This document shows positions 58,231 to 64,000 of a stretch of 64,000 nucleotides of DNA, piece after piece (the first letter of the stretch is position 1; every line of letters starts with the position of its first letter). The notes under the pieces were generated by a model. That model was not told the origin of the DNA. It was given only the letters and a program-made list of their open reading frames with translations, and did not search any database. Made by a program: the position numbers and the translations under genes. Origin of the DNA: Mrakia gelida (taxonomy: Eukaryota > Basidiomycota > Tremellomycetes > Cystofilobasidiales > Mrakiaceae); assembly GCA_024345305.1 (NCBI GenBank), contig BRON01000003.1, forward strand, positions 1,798,001 through 1,862,000, in the 5' to 3' direction.

Positions 58231-59531
58231 TCACCATCTCTGCTTGAAGCACATCTTCTTGTGGTTAGACCAGTCCTCCCTCTGGTGGTCTGAGAGACGA
58301 GCGAACGAAGAAGAAAGAGGAGAGTCAGAAGCGAAGACGTCTCAACGAACGCGAGACGCGACGCGCGCACAGGTCGAGCAGTACTTCGCGATTTTGCACT
58401 GAACGAAGAGATCGAAGACTGGTCAGCGGGAGAGTCTTGAGTGAGGGGTGTTTGATTGCACTCACCCTCGAACAAGTTATCAGGTCACCTCGAGAGGAAG
58501 CGACGCATTCCCCAGTCTCCGAGAGCAAGCACTTCAGACGAATCTGGTTGTTGCTGCTGACGAAGCCCATGGTAGTCCTGAAGGCATCGAGATCCTTGGT
58601 CTGAAGAGCTGCGACGACCTCGTGGATCCATCTAGCAGTCTCCTTGGGCTGACAGTCGACGGGAGAGGAGTCGTACGGGTGCATCAGCTCGAGAGCGAGA
58701 CTCTCGAGCAAGGAAGGCGTGGATGAATCGAACTCCAACGATTCAGCAACTCACGGCAGATGGCCATGAAGTAGCGGATGATATGGAGAGTACGCTCAAG
58801 GGCCTTGACTGTGTCGATAGCGTCGGATCGATCGATGGTCTGCAGGCGAACGAATGAGGTCAGGTTTCGAACGACGACGTGCTCAAAGGAGGGAAAGAGG
58901 AATCCGCTACTGACCCAAGGTCCTCGAATAGCCTGAGGCGTAGGCAAGATGGTGTGAAGGTGTCCGAGCAAGGCGAGAAGTAGAGATTTGGCAGCTGGTT
59001 CCTCGAGAACGAAGCGAAGCATCGCTCGCGAGTTGTTCCCGACGAGCATGTAGAGAAGGAATCCACAAGGCTTGCGAGACGCGTCACCGTCTGGGTATCG
59101 AATCGCTTGCCATCGGTAGGCATTGACGATTCTGGGAAGGCACTTGCTCGCCAGCTCCTCCTGGCAACGAAACAAGGGGGAGGGAAGGTCAGCCCAGCTC
59201 GAGGCGAGACGACTCGAGCGTTTTTGTCGAACTCACGACCCATGCATTGAACTTGTCTCCTTGATAGTTGGATTTGGTGAACTTGTGAAGCTTTGACTCC
59301 TGATCCGGATGATTGCAGGGGAGGGTTTCAGCCCGAGGAAAGAAGAGGTGCAGCGAGAAGAGCGAGCTCACCATCGCATCGACGAGTGCGAAGTCCGATC
59401 TGGTCTTCTCCTCCTTCTCAAGATCGTTCGCGAGGTACGTCCACTTCTCAATCCAGTCTTCCAGAGTTCCCGAAATTCCTAAAAACGGAAGCGAACTCGT
59501 CCGGGGTGAAAGGAACGTCGGATGCAGACAT
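58231..59531 (-). pseudogene. MYND zinc-finger protein with two frame breaks
   Basis: From MSASDVPFTPDEFASV at 59531 the frame fails after 18 codons at a run of five T (plus-strand A at 59481-59485). Removing one T would continue as LGISGTLEDWIEKWTYLAND, which then splices correctly through ESKLHKFTKSNYQGDKF, EELASKCLPRIVNAYRW and LALLGHLHTILPTPQAIRGP to ALERTLHIIRYFMAIC. Near 58745 the frame again does not meet the next block (KETARWIHEVVAALQTKDL) either directly or through the GTGAGT...CTGATG...CAG intron that could lie there. The C-terminal MYND finger is intact over two introns: GECVASSRGDLITCSR, CKIAKYCST, DHQREDWSNHKKMCFKQRW, stop at 58231. It is head-to-head with a second MYND gene that shares its FTPDE start and W-stop end. 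It is either decaying or affected by indel errors. Confidence 0.65.
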
Positions 59532-59967
59532 GGGAGGGAGCTGAAGAAGGTCGAAGGAGAAGTGGAGCGGAAGAGAGAGGAGGTGGTCAACGCTCGAAGC
59601 AAGCGCTACGACATCTTTTCAGCCAAACGATACGTGGCTCTTACCTGGTATCGAGGTGTAGAAGGACGTGTGAGGTTCGATGAGTCCAGAAAGGGAAGAA
59701 AGGAGGGGGTGATGACGGTTTGAACGACCCTCGTCGAAATTGACGGAGGAGGGAGGACGTTGAGCTCGAGCGTCCCTTCCCTCGCTCTTCGCCCTTAGCC
59801 ATCACCTCGTCGAAACACTCCTTCTCTCGTACTACCTCTCAGGCCTCTCTGGTGAGTCTTACCGAGTCACTAAACTCTTTTTTCAAGGAAAATGAACGAC
59901 AAGGCAGGGCAGGTCCCTCGTCGAAGCTGACCTCTCGCCCACTCCCTCGTCCTCCTGCTCAGATCTC
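59532..59967. promoter_or_regulatory. Divergent region between two MYND genes
   Basis: 436 bp between head-to-head starts. No TATA box noted. The arrangement suggests an inverted duplication of one gene. Confidence 0.4.
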
Positions 59968-61279
59968 ATGCCCTCCTCCTCCATCTCCTTCACCCCGGAC
60001 GAGCTTATTTTGGATTTGGGGCTTCACAACGGTGTAGCGGAGTACGACGCGTTCTGGGGATCTGACCCTTCTGGGCTGGTCGTCCAACGAAGAAGGCAAA
60101 GACTTGCCTCGAAGGCAAGTCCCTTCTCGCCGCTCGACATCTTCGTGTTCACTCCAAACGCGCTCACCAGCTTGTTCACCTGGAAACCAGATGCAAGAAC
60201 TTACGAATGCTGTGGCCAAGTCCGAATCGCATCCTTTTATGGTACAGCCAATGGCGTTTTCCCTTCCTTCTCGTTCGAGCGTTCGCCTTCGTCCATCGGA
60301 GAAGACCTGACCTTCTTTCAAACTTTGTAGGAAGAGTTCGCGAGCACCTATCTCCCCACGATCGTCGAGCTCTACTTTCAGCTCACATCTGGTGGCATGG
60401 ATGCAAATCTCCTCGCGCTCGAGCCCGTCTCCTTCCTCATCCGCTCTTTGGGCTTCCATCGCTCTCCTCTCCTCTTCCGCTACCTGCGAACGAGTTCAGA
60501 TGCCGAGAAGCTCTTCAAGACGATATTTTTACACTTGGACATGAGTCTGCGACACTTGAGCGAACTGTGGTCTGCTTCAACCGTCTCGGTCAGTGATTCT
60601 TCCACCTCGCGTCGCTTCCTTAGCTTCTTTGCCGTCAAAGACTGACCTTCGTCCTCTTCGTTCACGTTCTGATCCAGCCTCCTGAGAACATACAAAATGA
60701 GTTCGCCTTCAACTCACAGAAAGTGGCTGCCTTGGTTTCTCTCCTTCCCGTCGCACCATCCTTGTTGGATCCAGACTTCGTGCCGTCGACCCTCGTGGAT
60801 CGATTGAAACGGTTTGAGGATTTGATCAACGCCAAAGCCCTGCCATCTGCTCATTCCCACCTCAAGTCTTTTCTCCTCGAGGACATCGGCTATCTCGGCA
60901 GCTTCTGCTCGACGACGAGGACGAGATCATTCGAAGGACAGGGTCGTCGCCTCCCTGGATCCTCCTGCGCTCGTGGCGAGTGCGAGGTGGGGTACTTGGG
61001 GGTCGGGCTCGAAGACTTTAAGATGTGTGCGAAAGTAAGTTCTTCCTTTTCTCGGTCTACGGCTCCAGACGCTCTAGACTGACTCTTCGTTCACGTCTCG
61101 TTCAGTGCAAATCCGTCACGTACTGCTCCGTCGGTTCGTCGTCGTCGTCGTCTTCCCTTTCCCTTTCCCCCTCCTTCTTCTCGAGCCTGACTCTCTTTTT
61201 GCTCTCTCTCTCTCTCTTAGAGCATCAAAAAAAAGACTGGCCGAATCACAAGAAACTCTGCTTCAAGCCGAACTGGTGA
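59968..61279 (+). CDS. C-terminal MYND zinc-finger protein
   Basis: From MPSSSISFTPDELILDLG at 59968. A junction near 60112-60165 is needed to enter the frame of MQELTNAVAKSESHPFM; a 52-nt intron with a poor GTCCCT donor has matching phase, but a frame break is not excluded. Then an intron (60235-60330) and a long helical region EEFASTYLPTIVELYFQL, LEPVSFLIRSLGFHR, LHLDMSLRHLSEL and KVAALVSLLPVAPSLL. The C-terminal MYND finger is spread over three exons: CARGECEVGYLGVG, FKMCAK, CKSVTYCSV, EHQKKDWPNHKKLCFKPNW, then stop at 61279. In the neighbouring divergent paralogue the finger is also terminal and ends with Trp-stop. MYND fingers bind proline-rich peptides; no enzyme domain is visible. Function unknown. 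Confidence 0.7.
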
Positions 61280-61958
61280 ACTCCCTCGTCGCGTCGACCA
61301 AGGTTCGTTCGTCTCGTTCTTTCTCTCCTTGCGCTCGACCACTGCTGACTCACCGTGGCTCACCTTCTGCAGCATCAATTAAAGCCTTCAGTTACTCTTA
61401 CGTCGATTCTGGATACGATGAGCTTCCTCCTCGCTTCCTCTGACTCGAGACCGAAACGAAAGTCGTGTCGTGTCTTGACTGTCTTCGCCCGTCGAGCTCG
61501 ATCCCCAGTTTCTTTCAAAGCCCAAAAAAGATTCGATCTCAACAAAAGGGCAGATCTTCTTCTTGTCCCGCTGCCGCTGACCCACTCCCTCACTCATCCA
61601 AATGCCACAACAACATCCCAACCCCAATCGCCCCAACCAACAGCCCGTTCAGATCCCCCTCCAAGCGAGCACGAGACTTCCGTTTCGCTCCGCTCGATCG
61701 ACTTATCGGAATACCGATGGTCGATGGCTCGACTCCTGTTTCTGAGGCTGGCGTGCTGGTAGATCTTGAAGGCGAGGAGGACGAGGGGGGGAGGACGAAA
61801 ACGAGGGGAGGGTTTTCGACGCCGGAGGAGGGAGAAGGCGAGACCGTTAAGGTTTCCGGAAGGGAGGTTGTGGAGAAGAAGCCCTCGGATGATGCTGAGC
61901 GGGTGGTGAGAGAAGAAGGGCGGGTGCTGATGCAGAACGAGGAACGGAGAGAGGGAGG
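61280..61958. other. Convergent intergenic region
   Basis: Between the stops of the MYND gene and the secreted-protein gene. A plus frame (61465-62034) is a low-complexity shadow of the minus-strand gene on its right and is not supported. Confidence 0.45.
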
Positions 61959-62900
61959 TCAGAACGCGCGACGCGACGAGACCGACGAAGAAGAGGAGAC
62001 CACGAACGAGATGTCCGAGAGAGCCGGAACGTAGAAGTTGAAACCGATACTAGTTGGTAAAGGTTCAGATAGTGTGAAAGGGGGTGCGACTCCACAGACT
62101 TGATGGATATCTGTGAGGCGGAAGAAGAGCGTCAGTTCGTTCGATGTTGGGTTGTTTTTGTTGCCAGATCAAGGTGACTAGCGACGAACTGATGATGTCG
62201 ACGTCGGCGAGCTTAGAACTGGGTTAAAGCGAGACAGTCAGAGGAAGGTCTTAGAGACCAGGCAGTATTTGAGTTCGGAGCTCCAGGCGAATGCCAACGA
62301 AAGACGGTCAACTCACTCCGCAGGATTGACGACGTCCGCAAACATACACCTCACGCATCCCGTAATCTCTCCCAGACCTTGCACTGTACACGCATCGGAG
62401 CAATCGTACTCTAGGTCGGAAGATGGAGTGTTGCATGCCTGAAGACGCGGACGAGGTCAGCTCGAGTTGGTGTCTTTTTGATACCTCGCGGTTCTCGCTC
62501 GATCACGAAGCTCCTACAGCCCTCCAGCCAACACCAGAGCGAGAGTGAAAGGAACCGAGAGACTCGACTCACCACGTATATTCCTACGAGAAGCTGACAC
62601 GTCTCGACGCAGAGAGGAGGGATGGAGTTCGTTGGATCGCCAGCGTCGACGTTGTTTTGACGGCGGCTCAGCGAGAGAGCGTTGATGATCCTGGCGTCTT
62701 GGGCAGGCGAGGATCGAGGGGTAGATTGAGAAGTTTGACGAGCTGCAGATGGGTGTGAGAACGAAAGAGGGCAGACGATCAGAAGGCAAACGAGCGGGAA
62801 TGACCAGCTCGACGATCGCGACGCGCGCGACCGACTCACCTCCGACTCGACTCGAAAGAGCCGTCAGTGTGACGAGAGCGAGCAAAGACAGAGAAAACAT
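61959..62900 (-). CDS. Small secreted cysteine-rich protein
   Basis: Signal peptide MFSLSLLALVTLTALSSRVG at 62900, cleaved probably soon after. Five exons join in phase: a linker with RIINALSLSRRQNNVDAGDP (a possible Kex2 SRR site), PPLCVETCQLLVGIYV, then ACNTPSSDLEYDCSDACTVQ and GLGEITGCVRCMFADVVNP, SKLADVDII, and the last exon HQVCGVAPPFTLSEPLPTSI and onwards to SSRRAF at 61959. Eight cysteines in a CxxxC...C...C..C...CxxC...C pattern suggest four disulfides. The C-terminus has a moderately hydrophobic stretch (FYVPALSDISFVV) followed by Ser and a basic end, which does not make a clean GPI signal. The last splice uses a GTTCGT donor; an alternative donor (GTCACC) would read a different, Ser/Arg-rich tail. 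I do not recognise the family. Confidence 0.65.
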
Positions 62901-63211
62901 CGAAAGACTTTATGACGGTTGCTGAGAAGGAGAGAGAGAGAAGGGAAGAGCTCAAAGTCGAAGCTCGAGAGTCGCGATTCGACTTTGTTTCGCTTTCTCG
63001 TCCACGTCGAGTTCGAAAGAAACGGTTCGTGCATCGTCAAGATCAAGAAAGAAAACAAAGGGATAGTAGTACAAAAAAGCAGCCCAGCCTCGGAGCTAAC
63101 TACAAAAAGGAACCGAGCGAGAAAAGGTATAGAGCATGAGAGAAGAAAGGAACGCAGCAGCCCAAACAAATCGAGGGAAGGAAAAGCAGAGACAGAGGGA
63201 TCGGTGCCGTT
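62901..63211. other. Short intergenic region, 3' of acetyl-CoA synthetase
   Basis: 311 bp: the promoter side of the secreted-protein gene and the 3' flank of acetyl-CoA synthetase. No gene seen. Confidence 0.5.
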
Positions 63212-64000
63212 TTACCTCTTTCCGACCTTCTCCTTGATCGCGTCAACGACCGAAGGATCAGCGAGGGTAGAGAGATCTCCGAGCTGGTCTCCCTCTCCGG
63301 CGACGATCTTCCTCAAGATCCTCCTCCTGTTAACACAAAACAAGACAAGCAAGGCGAGGTCAGCGTTTGAAGACGACGGGAAGAAGGAAAGAGAAGGGAA
63401 GAGGACGAACATGATCTTTCCGGACCTGGTCTTGGGAAGATCGGGAACGAGGAAGATTCCCTTGGGGGCGGCGAAGGGACCGATGACCTGAGGTGGGAAG
63501 GAAGGAAGAAGACGGGAAGGTCAGGACGCGTTTCGAACGGACGAGTCCGTACGGAGAAACGGCTGTTGCTCACCTTTCGGACCTGGAGAGTAAGCTCCTT
63601 GAGGAGATCGGCCTCCTTGTGGGCCTTGAAGTCGAACTCGGGCTTCATAGCGACTGTGAAGAGAGGGTGAGGAAGGAGGAGAGGTCAGCGACGAGTTCGA
63701 GACGAAACGAGAGTTGAAGAGAGCAGACGAACCGAAGGCGTAGACGGCCTGTCCAGTGAGGTCATCAGCAGTTCCGACGACTGTAGAAGAGACAGAAAAA
63801 GAGAGAAGAGGTCAGATCGAGGAAGTGAAGAGAGGAACGAGAGGGAGAAAAGAGAACGAACCAGCAGTCTCGGCGACACCAGCGTGAACGATCAATGCCG
63901 ACTCGATCTCAGCGGTCGAGAGTCGGTGACCAGAGACGTTGATGACATCTGAGGAGGAGAAGGAAGAGAGGAAGAAAGGTCAGACTCTGATTGGGGCGAG
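63212..64000 (-). CDS. Acetyl-CoA synthetase, C-terminal part (runs off the window)
   Basis: Activates acetate to acetyl-CoA through acetyl-AMP. Only the C-terminal domain is in the window, read from the right edge: [19 protein letters not shown] (the hinge and A8 region with its SGHR), [27 protein letters not shown], an [17 protein letters not shown] exon, [20 protein letters not shown], then the A10 motif RSGKIMRRILRKI whose lysine is the adenylation and acylation site, and the end IKEKVGKR with stop at 63212. Five exons are visible with small introns, including a split directly after KIM. The domain matches the family closely and is intact. The 5' part lies beyond 64000. Confidence 0.93.

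Noticed and set aside
1..64000. CRISPR arrays, operons, riboswitches or bacterial-type terminators
   Set aside because: The window is plainly eukaryotic with spliceosomal introns; no direct-repeat array with spacers is present.

Overview
This is a piece of a nuclear genome from a basidiomycete fungus, most likely a Pucciniomycotina red yeast of the Sporobolomyces/Rhodotorula type. The evidence is a GC-rich, gene-dense layout on both strands; many short introns (about 60-120 nt) with a CTGAC/CTGAT branch site shortly before CAG; clear basidiomycete forms of the H+-ATPase tail, arrestin-like, BIM1-like and WSC proteins; and several MYND, SET and F-box genes. The lineage is inferred from protein likeness and intron style, not from a marker gene. 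I saw no tRNA, rRNA, CRISPR array or transposon.

Layout. 1-7 kb: a low-complexity nuclear-type protein, an isolated 3' piece of a plasma-membrane H+-ATPase gene, and RPC82 (RNA polymerase III) on the minus strand. 7-18 kb: a CUL1-type cullin divergent from RPC82, a DHH exopolyphosphatase and a PLP aminotransferase. 18-28 kb: a very large secreted beta-helix protein with five WSC domains and a serine-rich spacer, then a long disordered minus-strand protein. 28-41 kb: flavocytochrome b2 (L-lactate dehydrogenase) and the 8-kb URA2/CAD gene, which carries the first two steps of pyrimidine synthesis. 41-50 kb: a SET protein, an arrestin-like protein, a small membrane protein, an F-box remnant and a MYND/MSS51-like gene. 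50-58 kb: ribosomal protein uS2 (RPS0), a DEAD-box helicase with an RGG tail and a BIM1-like surface protein. 58-64 kb: two head-to-head MYND genes, a small cysteine-rich secreted protein and the 3' end of acetyl-CoA synthetase.

The housekeeping genes (RPC82, cullin, URA2, CYB2, RPS0, helicase, acetyl-CoA synthetase) read through cleanly with consistent splice phases. The SET, F-box and MYND genes show frame breaks or an in-frame stop. That contrast is the most notable pattern here: it suggests decay of an expanded regulator family, although assembly indels remain possible. Other points worth a second look are the headless H+-ATPase 3' fragment, a GTTCGT 5' splice site used again and again, and a GACGCGTC-like palindrome that recurs in introns near the branch site.

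Metabolically, CYB2 and acetyl-CoA synthetase feed respiratory carbon use from lactate and acetate, and URA2 commits glutamine, bicarbonate and aspartate to pyrimidines. These genes are otherwise unlinked neighbours; I see no biosynthetic cluster.
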